Of a stretch of DNA of 54,988 nucleotides, positions 10,039 to 17,293 are shown piece after piece. A program made the position numbers and the translations under genes. This DNA is from Micrococcus sp. (lineage in GTDB: Bacteria > Actinomycetota > Actinomycetes > Actinomycetales > Micrococcaceae), in the NCBI GenBank assembly GCA_029961105.1, contig JASBVO010000019.1, positions 1-54,988 on the forward strand, in the 5' to 3' direction. Within the stretch, counting starts at the first letter, position 1; every line of letters begins with the position of its first letter. Below the pieces are notes generated by a model that saw only the letters and a list, made by a program, of their open reading frames with translations, made no database searches and was not told where the DNA came from.

Positions 10039-12060
10039 TCAGGCCGGGGTGCCGACCGGCTGCTCGCCACGGTCACCGGCGCGTTCACCCCGGGCAGCCA
10101 GGGTCGCGAATGGCCCGCCGGCGGCCAACAACTCAGCCGGGCCGCCCTGCTCCACGATCCGCCCCCCGTCCAGCACCACCACCTGGTCGGCCCGGGTCAC
10201 GGTGGACAGCCGGTGCGCGATCATCAGCGTGGTCCGCCCGGCCGCGAGCCGGTCCAGCGCCGCCTGCACGCGGGCCTCGGTGGTGTTGTCCAGGGCGGAG
10301 GTGGCCTCGTCCAGCACCAGCACCGGCGGGTTGCGCAGCAGGGTCCGGGCGATGGCCAGCCGTTGCTGCTCGCCGCCGGAGAAGCGGTGGCCGCGGGCGC
10401 CCACCACCGTGTCCAGCCCCTCGGGCAACGCGGCGATGGTGTCCGCCAGTGAGGCGGCACCGAGCGCCTCCCACAGCCGTGCGTCGGTGGCGTCCGGGTC
10501 GGCGAGCAACAGGTTTTCCCGCACGGTGGCGTGGACCAGGTACGTCTCCTGGGAGACCACCCCGACGATCCTCGCCAGGACCTCCGGGTCGATCTCGCGC
10601 ACGTCCACCCCGTCGATCATCACCCGCCCCGCGGTGGCGTCGTACAGGCGGGGGACCAGGGCGGCCAGGGTGGACTTGCCGGAGCCGGTCGGCCCGACGA
10701 CGGCGGTCGTGGACCCCGCGGGCAGCACGAGGTCCACGTGGTCGAGCACCAGGCGCGGCTCGCGCTCGTCGCCGGGTGCGGACGTGCCGCCACCGGCCGA
10801 GGGGACGCCGTCGGCGTGGTGACCGGCCGTCGTCCGGCGCAACCCTCGCCGCGCGGCAGGCGAGGTGCCCGCGCAGGTGGCGGCGCCGTCGTCGTAGGTG
10901 AAGGACACCTGCTCGAAGCGCACCTCGCCGCGCACGCGTTCCGGGTCCAGCGGCACCGGCTCGGCCGGGGGCTTGATGTGCGGGTCCAGGTCCAGGTACT
11001 CGAAGATGCGTGAGAAGAAGGCAAGCGCGGTGACCCACTGGACGCCGATGTTCAGCAGGCCCATGACCGGGCGGAACACGGTCCCCTGCAGTGCCGTGAA
11101 CGCGACGAGCGTGCCGATGGTCATGCCCCCGGACGTCGTGGGGAAGCCGGCGGCGAGGTAGATGACCGCGGGGATGGCGGCGAAGACGACCTGCATGGTG
11201 GCCATCCGCCAGCGACCGGCCAGCTGGGAGCGCATCTCCAGGTCGATCAGCGCTTCGGAGCGGTCGGTGAAGCGGGCGGCGTCCCGGGCGGTGGTGCCGA
11301 GGGTCTTGGCCAGCCGGACGCCGGAGACGGAGAGCCCCTCCTCGACCTGGGTGTGCAGTCCGGCCAGGGACTGCTGGCGCTCGTCGGTGACCTTGCGGCG
11401 GATCAGCGCGACCTTGCGGGAGAGCCAGATGGCCGGGGGCAGCACCACCAGCGAGATCAGGGACAGCTGCGGGGACAGGGCCACCATGGCGACCGCGGTG
11501 GCCACGGTGGTGGTCAGGTTGGTCGCCACGCCCGTGGCCGTGGAGGTGACCACGGACTGCATGCCCGCGATGTCGTTGGTCAGGCGGGACTGGACCTCAC
11601 CGCCGCGGGTGCGGGTGAAGAAGGACAGCGACTGCTTCTGCAGGTGGGTGAAGAGGTCCACGCGCAGGGCGTGCATGACGCGCTGGCCCATCTTCGTGGC
11701 CATCCAGGTCTGGACCACGCCGATGGCGGCGGTCAGGGCGGCAACCACCACCATGGCGCCGGTGAGGGTCGCGAGGAGGGGGAGGTCCCGGTGCGGCAGG
11801 GCATCGTCGATGACGCCGCGCACGAGGAACGGCTGGGCCAGGTTGATGACGGAGGAGGCGGTGATGAGCAGGACCACGACGGCGATGGTCGCCTTGTGCG
11901 GGGCGAAGAGGGCGGCGATACGGCGCAGGGAGACGGGGTGGCGCCTGAGCTGGGCTTGGTCCGTCGGGTTGACCCTGGCGGGTCCGCGGCCGCTGCCGGT
12001 GCGTCCGGGTGCGGTACCCGGTGTGGCGGGGGCCGTGAGTGAGGCGGTGGGGGAACTCAT
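10039..12060 (-). CDS. ABC exporter, fused TMD-NBD half transporter
   Basis: A 673-aa multidrug/lipid-type ABC exporter. Six membrane helices fill about residues 50-340. The nucleotide-binding domain has an A-loop (FTYDDG, about 387), Walker A GPTGSGKST (about 456-464), signature FSGGEQQRLA, Walker B VLVLDEATSALD and H-loop IAHRLST. Residues about 391-436 between the A-loop and the Walker A strand are an inserted Ala/Gly/Arg-rich stretch not found in normal NBDs. AAGGAG lies 9 nt before the ATG at 12060. The frame is open further up to 12969 but that part overlaps the divergent MarR gene. The neighbouring MarR protein is its likely repressor. Substrate unknown. Confidence 0.93.
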   Translation of the reverse strand: MSSPTASLTAPATPGTAPGRTGSGRGPARVNPTDQAQLRRHPVSLRRIAALFAPHKATIAVVVLLITASSVINLAQPFLVRGVIDDALPHRDLPLLATLTGAMVVVAALTAAIGVVQTWMATKMGQRVMHALRVDLFTHLQKQSLSFFTRTRGGEVQSRLTNDIAGMQSVVTSTATGVATNLTTTVATAVAMVALSPQLSLISLVVLPPAIWLSRKVALIRRKVTDERQQSLAGLHTQVEEGLSVSGVRLAKTLGTTARDAARFTDRSEALIDLEMRSQLAGRWRMATMQVVFAAIPAVIYLAAGFPTTSGGMTIGTLVAFTALQGTVFRPVMGLLNIGVQWVTALAFFSRIFEYLDLDPHIKPPAEPVPLDPERVRGEVRFEQVSFTYDDGAATCAGTSPAARRGLRRTTAGHHADGVPSAGGGTSAPGDEREPRLVLDHVDLVLPAGSTTAVVGPTGSGKSTLAALVPRLYDATAGRVMIDGVDVREIDPEVLARIVGVVSQETYLVHATVRENLLLADPDATDARLWEALGAASLADTIAALPEGLDTVVGARGHRFSGGEQQRLAIARTLLRNPPVLVLDEATSALDNTTEARVQAALDRLAAGRTTLMIAHRLSTVTRADQVVVLDGGRIVEQGGPAELLAAGGPFATLAARGERAGDRGEQPVGTPA

Positions 12061-12229
12061 GAGCGGTGCTCCTTCGTGAGGGGCCTCCTGGGTGGGAAGT
12101 CTGGGAAGTGTGGGCGGGAAGTCTGGATCGGCCGGGCTCGCGGCGTTCATCGTCGGTGAGTCCGGCAAGTCCCGGTCTCCGGACAGGGGACACGCCGGAT
12201 TCGGCAACGACCAGCTCGACGGATATAGG

Positions 12230-12273
12230 GAGGTTACCTCACTAAGAGGTAGCAGGTCAATGTCGCGTAGGAT
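12230..12273. promoter_or_regulatory. MarR operator and promoter
   Basis: Three half-sites stand in a row: GAGGT (12230-12234), T, ACCTC (12236-12240), ACTAA, GAGGT (12246-12250). They form two overlapping inverted repeats. They cover the -35 area of the MarR promoter, whose -10 TAGGAT is at 12268-12273, 6 nt before the ATG. The position between divergent exporter and regulator genes suggests autoregulation and control of the exporter. Confidence 0.6.
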
Positions 12274-12279
12274 GAGGGC

Positions 12280-12918
12280 ATGCCAGCTCCCCCGGAGTCC
12301 TCCGTCCCGCCGCCCGACCTCGGCGATCTCATGCACGTCGCGTTCCGCCGGCTGCGCCGCGGGTGGAGTGAGCAGCTGGCCCCCTTCGGTCTTACGCCGT
12401 ACCAGTTCCGCGCCTTGCAGGCGGTCGCCCGCGGACCGCACGGACATGACTCCGTGGTGGGCGGGCGCGACGGTATGGCACGCGGGGAGGAGGACGCGCA
12501 CGGAGCGGCCGCATGCGGCGAGGGTGGGAGGCTCGCTCCGGATCCGGCACCGGCTGTCGCGCCAACCGAGGCGGGGCTCGCGCAGTCGCCGGCAGTCGCT
12601 GCCCAGGGCCCCGTCGCCGCGTCGGAAGGCGCCGAGGGGCTGCGACTGAAGGACCTGGCCGAGCGGCTCCGGATCGCCCCGCGCTCGGCCACCGAGGTGG
12701 TGGACCAGCTGCAGGACAGGGGGCTGGTCGAGCGGCGGCCGGACCCCGCCGACCGCCGGGCCACGCGCATCGTGCTCACCGAGGACGGCGCCCGGGTGCG
12801 CGAACAGGTCCGCGAGGAGCGACGGCGGCAGGCCGGGGACTACTTCTCCGTGCTGTCCGAGGCCGACCGGGCCGAGCTGGCCCGGCTGCTCACCGACCTG
12901 GTGCGCTCGCACCCGTAG
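12280..12918 (+). CDS. MarR-family regulator with internal insertion
   Basis: A 212-aa winged-helix repressor. The N-terminal dimerisation helix (LMHVAFRRLRRGWSEQL) and the first HTH helix (LTPYQFRALQAVA) are followed by about 64 residues (55-118) of Ala/Gly/Glu/Pro-rich sequence. The fold then resumes at LRLKDLAERLRIAPRSATEV, with wing RRPDPADRRATRIVLT. Normal MarR proteins are about 140-150 aa, so the insertion accounts for the extra length. The start is leaderless (TAGGAT, 6 nt). It is divergent from the ABC exporter and probably controls it. Confidence 0.88.
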   Translation: MPAPPESSVPPPDLGDLMHVAFRRLRRGWSEQLAPFGLTPYQFRALQAVARGPHGHDSVVGGRDGMARGEEDAHGAAACGEGGRLAPDPAPAVAPTEAGLAQSPAVAAQGPVAASEGAEGLRLKDLAERLRIAPRSATEVVDQLQDRGLVERRPDPADRRATRIVLTEDGARVREQVREERRRQAGDYFSVLSEADRAELARLLTDLVRSHP

Positions 12919-13001
12919 GCGAGCGGCCGGCGTCGGGGGGAATATCCGGGGCCGGGGATCCGCTGACACAGGGAGCCCCGATTCGATCCGGAAGGATTTC
13001 C

Positions 13002-13454
13002 ATGGCCACCGTAGACCTCACCGTTGACAGCTTCGGCACCACCGTTGCCGAGAACGACACCGTCCTCGTGGACTTCTGGGCCGCCTGGTGCGGTCCCTGC
13101 CGCCAGTTCGCCCCCGTCTTCGACGCCGCCTCCGAGAAGCACCCGGACGTGGTCTTCGCCAAGGTGGACACCGAGGCCGAGCAGCAGCTGGCCGCGATGG
13201 CCGGCATCACCTCGATCCCCACCCTGATGGCCTTCCGGGGAGGGGTCCTGGTCTTCTCCCAGGCCGGCGCCCTGCCCGGTTCCGCGCTGGACCAGCTGCT
13301 GGACCAGGTCAAGGGCCTGGACATCGCCGAGGTGCGGCGGCTGGCCGAGGAGCAGGCGGCCCAGCAGGGTGGCCACCAGCACGACGACGAGCCCTCCGCC
13401 GAGGAGGCCGTCCAGTCCGCTGCGGACCAGCTCAACGCCCTGCACGGCCGCTGA
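13002..13454 (+). CDS. Thioredoxin with C-terminal extension
   Basis: A 150-aa thioredoxin. It has the active site WCGPC (C30/C33), VDFWAAWC before it, and the cis-Pro segment SIPTLMAF. The canonical fold ends near residue 108; a 40-residue acidic, Gln/His-rich tail (QQGGHQHDDEPSAEEA) follows. Its role is thiol-disulfide exchange in the cytoplasm. GGAAGGA at 12990-12996 is a good ribosome site. The tail may be a family feature of actinobacterial thioredoxins; I cannot check that here. Confidence 0.92.
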   Translation: MATVDLTVDSFGTTVAENDTVLVDFWAAWCGPCRQFAPVFDAASEKHPDVVFAKVDTEAEQQLAAMAGITSIPTLMAFRGGVLVFSQAGALPGSALDQLLDQVKGLDIAEVRRLAEEQAAQQGGHQHDDEPSAEEAVQSAADQLNALHGR

Positions 13455-13468
13455 GCCCCTGCTCCGTG

Positions 13469-13540
13469 CATCTGCAGGTCAAAAAGTGACGCGCATCGGC
13501 CGGTTTCCGGGTTCTCGCGTCATGTATTGACCTGCAGATG
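13469..13540. terminator. Palindromic intergenic element, copy B
   Basis: Perfect 14-bp arms CATCTGCAGGTCAA (13469-13482) and TTGACCTGCAGATG (13527-13540), with a nested stem TGACGCG / CGCGTCA and an inner CCGG/CCGG. It begins 15 nt past the thioredoxin stop codon and ends 40 nt before the next gene. Same family as copies at 3611, 23177 and 37036. Confidence 0.75.
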
Positions 13541-13579
13541 CGGCGGCGGGGGCCGGTAAGCGGGTGGCAGGATGAGGGC

Positions 13580-14065
13580 ATGCGCCCCGATGACCTCGAT
13601 GCCCGGCTCATCCAGCTGTTGACCGACTCGCCGCAACTGCCCGTGCTCGAGTGCGCCCGGCGGCTGGGCGTGGCGCGCGGGACGGTCACCAGCCGGCTGG
13701 CGCGGCTCCAGGCGGCCGGGGTGATCAGCGCGATCGTCCCCCAGGTGGACCCCGCCGGCTTCGGCTACGACCTGGTGGCGTTCTGCTCCGTGGACATCAA
13801 CCAGCACGTGGGCCACGAGCCGGTCACCGAGGCGATCCTCTCCGCCATTCCCGAGGTCACCGACCTCTACACCGTCACCGGGGACCATGACCTGCACCTG
13901 CGCGTGGTGGCCCGCAACGGTCAGGACCTGCAGGACGTGCTGGACCGCATCTCGCAGGTCCCCGGCGTCGCTCGCACCTCCTCCGCGCTGGCGCTGCGCA
14001 CCCATGAACAGGGGCGGACACTGCCGCTGCTGCACGCGGTGGCGCGAGCCGATCCGCAGGGCTGA
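13580..14065 (+). CDS. Lrp/AsnC-family regulator
   Basis: A 161-aa feast/famine regulator. The HTH domain is residues about 1-55 (LDARLIQLLTDSPQLPVLEC; GVARGTVTSRLARLQAAGVI), followed by an RAM/AsnC effector domain (DLYTVTGDHDLHLRVVARNG). The start at 13580 follows CAGGAT by 6 nt, a leaderless pattern; the ATG at 13538 lies within the upstream hairpin. Directly after the gene is a 20-bp-periodic repeat array that could be its binding region. The regulated genes are unknown; the TPP enzyme downstream is a candidate. Confidence 0.88.
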   Translation: MRPDDLDARLIQLLTDSPQLPVLECARRLGVARGTVTSRLARLQAAGVISAIVPQVDPAGFGYDLVAFCSVDINQHVGHEPVTEAILSAIPEVTDLYTVTGDHDLHLRVVARNGQDLQDVLDRISQVPGVARTSSALALRTHEQGRTLPLLHAVARADPQG

Positions 14066-14094
14066 ATCCTCCAGGCGGGCGCGGCGGTGTGGGT

Positions 14095-14214
14095 GCTTCG
14101 TGGCGCCGGTGGAAGCTCCGTGGCGCCGGAGGTCGCTCCATGGCGCCGGTGAGCGCTCCGTGGTGCCGACGATCGCTTCCTGACGTTGATCATCGGCTCG
14201 TGACGGAGGCTGGA
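14095..14214. repeat. 20-bp tandem repeat array, about 6 units
   Basis: Units start at 14095, 14115, 14135, 14155, 14175 and 14195. The first four follow GCTYCRTGGYGCCGR plus four to five variable bases; the last two are diverged (GCTTCCTGACG, GGCTCGTGACGG). The exact 20-bp period is about two helical turns, so proteins bound to each unit would lie on one face of the DNA. It lies between an AsnC regulator and the TPP enzyme. Confidence 0.75.
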
Positions 14215-14250
14215 CAGAATGTCCAGCTCAGTGCCGTAGCCGGCGGTCAA

Positions 14251-14291
14251 ATTGCACAGACTGGCCACCTTCTGATGGGTTGATTGCACAG
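14251..14291. promoter_or_regulatory. Paired ATTGCACAG sites before TPP gene
   Basis: ATTGCACAG occurs at 14251-14259 and 14283-14291, 32 bp apart (three helical turns), and a reversed-sense GCGTCAATTGC follows at once. The surrounding 60 bp is more AT-rich than its neighbours. This looks like a regulator-binding pair in the promoter of the TPP-enzyme gene; which regulator is not known. Confidence 0.4.
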
Positions 14292-14354
14292 CGTCAATTG
14301 CCCGGCCACACTCCTTCTCGAGAGTCCTGACGACCCGAGACGAGGAGCGCCGCC

Positions 14355-16145
14355 ATGACCGCAGTCGCCGACACCCGCCCCACCGCGCACGGCATCACCG
14401 AGAGCATCGCCGAGAGCACCACCGCTGAGCCCCGCGTCCCCACGGTGCCCCAGGCCGTCGCCCGGGTCGTCCGCGAGCAGGACACCCTCCTGTTCGGCCT
14501 GATGGGCAACGGCAATGCCCACCTGATCAGCGAACTGACCAGCACGGGCTTCCCCTTCGTCACCGTCCGGCACGAGGCCGGCGCCGTCGCCGCCGCGGAC
14601 GCCGCCTTCCGCGCGTCGGGGAAGCTCGCCACCGCGACCGTCACCTACGGCGCCGGCTTCACCAACACCCTGACCGCCCTGGCCGAGGCCGCGCTGGCCC
14701 GCATCCCGCTGGTGCTGATCGTCGGGGACGTGCCCACCACCGGCCCCCGGTTCTTCGACGTGGACCAGGTCGGCATGGCGGCCGCGGCCGGCGTCGAGAC
14801 CGTCCGCCTCGACGACCGCGACCCTGCCTCCCAGGTGCGCGATGCCTACGCCCGCGCCCGCGCCGAGTCCCGGCCGATCGTCGTCGCCATCCCCTACGAC
14901 CTGGTGGAGGCGCCGGTGCTCGGTGCCGCCGCGGCCGCTTCCGGCGGTGGGCTGGATGCCGAGCTGAGGCCAGCGTCCCTGCCCACCCCGAAGGACGCCG
15001 ACCTCGAGCCGTTCCTCACCGCGCTGCGCGGCGCCGAGCGCCCGCTGATCATCGCCGGGCGCGGCGTCGTCGATTCGCCCGGCGCCCCGCAGGCCCTGCG
15101 CCGTCTGGCCGATGGGCTGGGCGCGTTCATCGCCACCTCGGTGATGGCCCGCAACGTGGCCGGACCCGAGGGCGACCTAGGCATCGCCGGGGGTTTCGCC
15201 CGGCCCGAACGCGTGGAAATCATGCGCCAGGCCGACGTCGTGCTGGTGGCGGGTGCCGGGATGAATGCGTTCCAGCTGCGGTACGGCACCCTCTTCGCGG
15301 CCGACGCCAAGGTGCTGCAGGTGGACGCGCGGGACTGGAAGCGCCACGAGCGCGCCGATCACTTCCTCGCGGCCGACGCCGGGGCCGCCCTGGGTGTGCT
15401 GGCGGCGGGGCTGGGCGCCACGCCCGCGGGCAATGGCCGGTCCGACGGCGGCTGGCGCGCCCGCCAGGCCATCCCGGCGGACCCGCGACTGGAGACGGCG
15501 AAGGCCGACGGGACCGTCGAGGACGGGCTGGCCGGGGACGGCCGGCTGAACCCGCGGACCATGGCGCTGGCGCTGGAGCGGATCCTGCCGGCCGAGCGGA
15601 CGTTCGTGCAGGACGGCGGCCACTTCATCGGCTGGGTGCCCATGATGTGCTCCGTGCCGGACCCGCGCTCCCACCTGTTCGTCGGCACCGCGTTCCAGTC
15701 GATCGGGCTGGGCTTCCCGTCCGCCGTGGGGGCGGCCTCGGCCCGCCCGGAGCGGACCACCGTGCTGGTCACCGGGGACGGCGGCGGGCTGATGGCCCTG
15801 GCCGACCTCGAGAGCTTCGTGCGCCAGGCCCGCTCCGGCGTGGTGGTCGTCTTCAACGACGCCGCCTACGGGGCCGAGCTGCATCAGTACGCCGTCCGCG
15901 GCCTGGATGAGGAGGCGATGCTCATCGAGGAGGTCGACTTCGCCGCCGTCGGGCGCGCCTTCGGGGCCGAGGGCGTCAAGGCCCGCAGCCTGGCGGACCT
16001 CGACGCCCTGAGGGACTGGGTGGCGCGGGGCGCCGAGGGCGTGTTCGTGCTGGACCTGCCGATCTCCCAGGGCGTGGTGGCGGAGTACATGGTGGAGTCC
16101 ATGGCCGGGGCCCGGCCCGCGCCGCTCCCGCTGCCGGTGGACTGA
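14355..16145 (+). CDS. TPP-dependent enzyme, acetolactate synthase-like
   Basis: A 596-aa thiamine-diphosphate enzyme with the three-domain layout of acetolactate synthase and benzoylformate decarboxylase relatives. Visible features are the catalytic Glu in VRHEAGAVAAADAAF (the Glu is kept, unlike glyoxylate carboligase), a central Rossmann-like domain (PLIIAGRGVVDSPGAPQALR) and the TPP/Mg motif GDGGGLMALADLES ending in FNDAAYG. GAGGAG lies about 10 nt upstream of the ATG. The IclR gene follows 70 bp later on the same strand. The substrate is unknown: decarboxylation or carboligation of a 2-oxo acid is the general chemistry and would fit the two dehydrogenases downstream. Confidence 0.85.
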   Translation: MTAVADTRPTAHGITESIAESTTAEPRVPTVPQAVARVVREQDTLLFGLMGNGNAHLISELTSTGFPFVTVRHEAGAVAAADAAFRASGKLATATVTYGAGFTNTLTALAEAALARIPLVLIVGDVPTTGPRFFDVDQVGMAAAAGVETVRLDDRDPASQVRDAYARARAESRPIVVAIPYDLVEAPVLGAAAAASGGGLDAELRPASLPTPKDADLEPFLTALRGAERPLIIAGRGVVDSPGAPQALRRLADGLGAFIATSVMARNVAGPEGDLGIAGGFARPERVEIMRQADVVLVAGAGMNAFQLRYGTLFAADAKVLQVDARDWKRHERADHFLAADAGAALGVLAAGLGATPAGNGRSDGGWRARQAIPADPRLETAKADGTVEDGLAGDGRLNPRTMALALERILPAERTFVQDGGHFIGWVPMMCSVPDPRSHLFVGTAFQSIGLGFPSAVGAASARPERTTVLVTGDGGGLMALADLESFVRQARSGVVVVFNDAAYGAELHQYAVRGLDEEAMLIEEVDFAAVGRAFGAEGVKARSLADLDALRDWVARGAEGVFVLDLPISQGVVAEYMVESMAGARPAPLPLPVD

Positions 16146-16215
16146 GGTCTGCCGGCCTGGCCGGGCGCGGGCGGTGGTGGGCATACGCTCCCTGCGGCTC
16201 CCTAGGATGAGGGGC

Positions 16216-16872
16216 ATGACTGAACGTGAGGCTGGCGGAAACCGGATGCTGGAGCGGGTGGCCGCCATCCTGGATGCGGTCGAGACCGGCCCGGCCTCGG
16301 CGAGTGACATCGCCCGCCGCACCGAACTGTCCGTGTCCACGGTGCACCGCCTTGCCTTGTCCATGACCGACGTCGAGTTCCTCCGGCGGGACTCCGACGG
16401 CCGGTTCCGGCGGGGCGCCCGGTTCGTCCGTTCCGCACTCGAGAACGCCGCGATGCCGATCCTCACCGAACTCCGCGACCGGACCGGGGAGACGTCCCAA
16501 CTGTGGGTGCGCCGGGGCGGGGATCGCCTGTGCCTGGCCAGTGTGGACAGCACGCAGATGCTGCGGGCCACGCTGCCTCCCGGTACGCGGCAGCCACTGC
16601 CTGCGGGCTCCGCGGGCCGGCTGCTGGCCGAGGAGGACGAGGCCCTGGCCTCGGTCCGGGCGCGGGGCTGGGTCGAGTCCGTGGGGAGGCGGACCCCGGG
16701 CCTGGGCTCGGTCAGCGCGCCCGTCACGGTCGGCGGTGAACTGCTCGGTGCCGTCTGCGTCGCCGTGCCGCTGGCCCGGGTGAAGGACAGCCCCGGAGAG
16801 GACTTCGGACCTGCCGCCGTCGAGGCGGCGAATCACCTCGCGGAGGTCATGGGGACGGCCGACCACCACTGA
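16216..16872 (+). CDS. IclR-family regulator
   Basis: A 218-aa regulator. The N-terminal winged helix (MLERVAAILDAVETGPASAS; RRTELSVSTVHRLALSM) is followed by an IclR effector domain (RGGDRLCLASVDS; LPAGSAGRLLAEED; SVSAPVTVGGELLGAVCVAV). It is slightly shorter than the family average (about 250), with a reduced linker. TAGGAT ends 7 nt before the ATG, so the mRNA is leaderless. It sits in the middle of the catabolic locus and is the obvious candidate to bind the 17-bp palindromes before the two operons downstream. Confidence 0.88.
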   Translation: MTEREAGGNRMLERVAAILDAVETGPASASDIARRTELSVSTVHRLALSMTDVEFLRRDSDGRFRRGARFVRSALENAAMPILTELRDRTGETSQLWVRRGGDRLCLASVDSTQMLRATLPPGTRQPLPAGSAGRLLAEEDEALASVRARGWVESVGRRTPGLGSVSAPVTVGGELLGAVCVAVPLARVKDSPGEDFGPAAVEAANHLAEVMGTADHH

Positions 16873-16890
16873 GGCCACGCGGCAGCTGTC

Positions 16891-17000
16891 GGATCTCCCG
16901 GCGCGCCGCGCCTGGCCGCCGCCGCGCCTCAAGCCCGCGGACCTCCCGCCGCGCCGCGCCTCGATGCTGCGGGTTCTTCCCGTGCGCCGCGCCCGGCAGC
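16891..17000. repeat. Degenerate GC-rich repeats in intergenic gap
   Basis: The 421-bp gap after the IclR gene begins with three imperfect copies of GGNYCTYCCCGNNGCGCCGC at about 16891, 16939 and 16972, uneven in spacing. No coding signal is convincing. The rest of the gap (from about 17001 to 17140) shows nothing distinct before the promoter module. Confidence 0.45.
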
Positions 17001-17142
17001 CGCGCCTCACTGCGGCGACTTGTCCGCCGTCCTTGCTGCCTGCCCTCCTGCCGGATGCGACGCCCAGGTGCCCGGCATGGGTTCCGCGGCCACCGCCGTC
17101 TGGCTCCCCTGACGGCCCCGACGGGGAAGTGCTCGACCCCGC

Positions 17143-17210
17143 TTGTGAGCCGGATCACCCCTTGCTACAGTCTTCCCGAGAAATGACAATAGCTTCCCAC
17201 TCCATGGGAA
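17143..17210 (+). promoter_or_regulatory. Promoter/operator module 1
   Basis: TTGTGA (17143-17148) and TACAGT (17166-17171), spaced by 17 bp, form a sigma-A-type promoter. The -35 overlaps a dyad TGTGA-N6-TCAC (17144-17158) like the CRP/GlxR site. About 16 bp past the expected start of transcription lies the palindrome TTCCCACTCCATGGGAA (17194-17210). The whole module is closely matched at 19436-19503. Confidence 0.7.
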
Positions 17211-17293
17211 TCGCAATGACGAAGGTGGCGACCGCGTCCCGTCGTCCGGAGGGCCGCATCGGCCGAAGCGCGGAGAAGCAAGGCAGGAGAACC

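Noticed and set aside
14095-14214. CRISPR array
   Set aside because: The units are contiguous at 20 bp with no unique spacers, and no cas genes are present.
14355-16145. Glyoxylate carboligase
   Set aside because: That enzyme lacks the catalytic Glu, which is present here (RHEAGAV), and no glyoxylate genes are adjacent.
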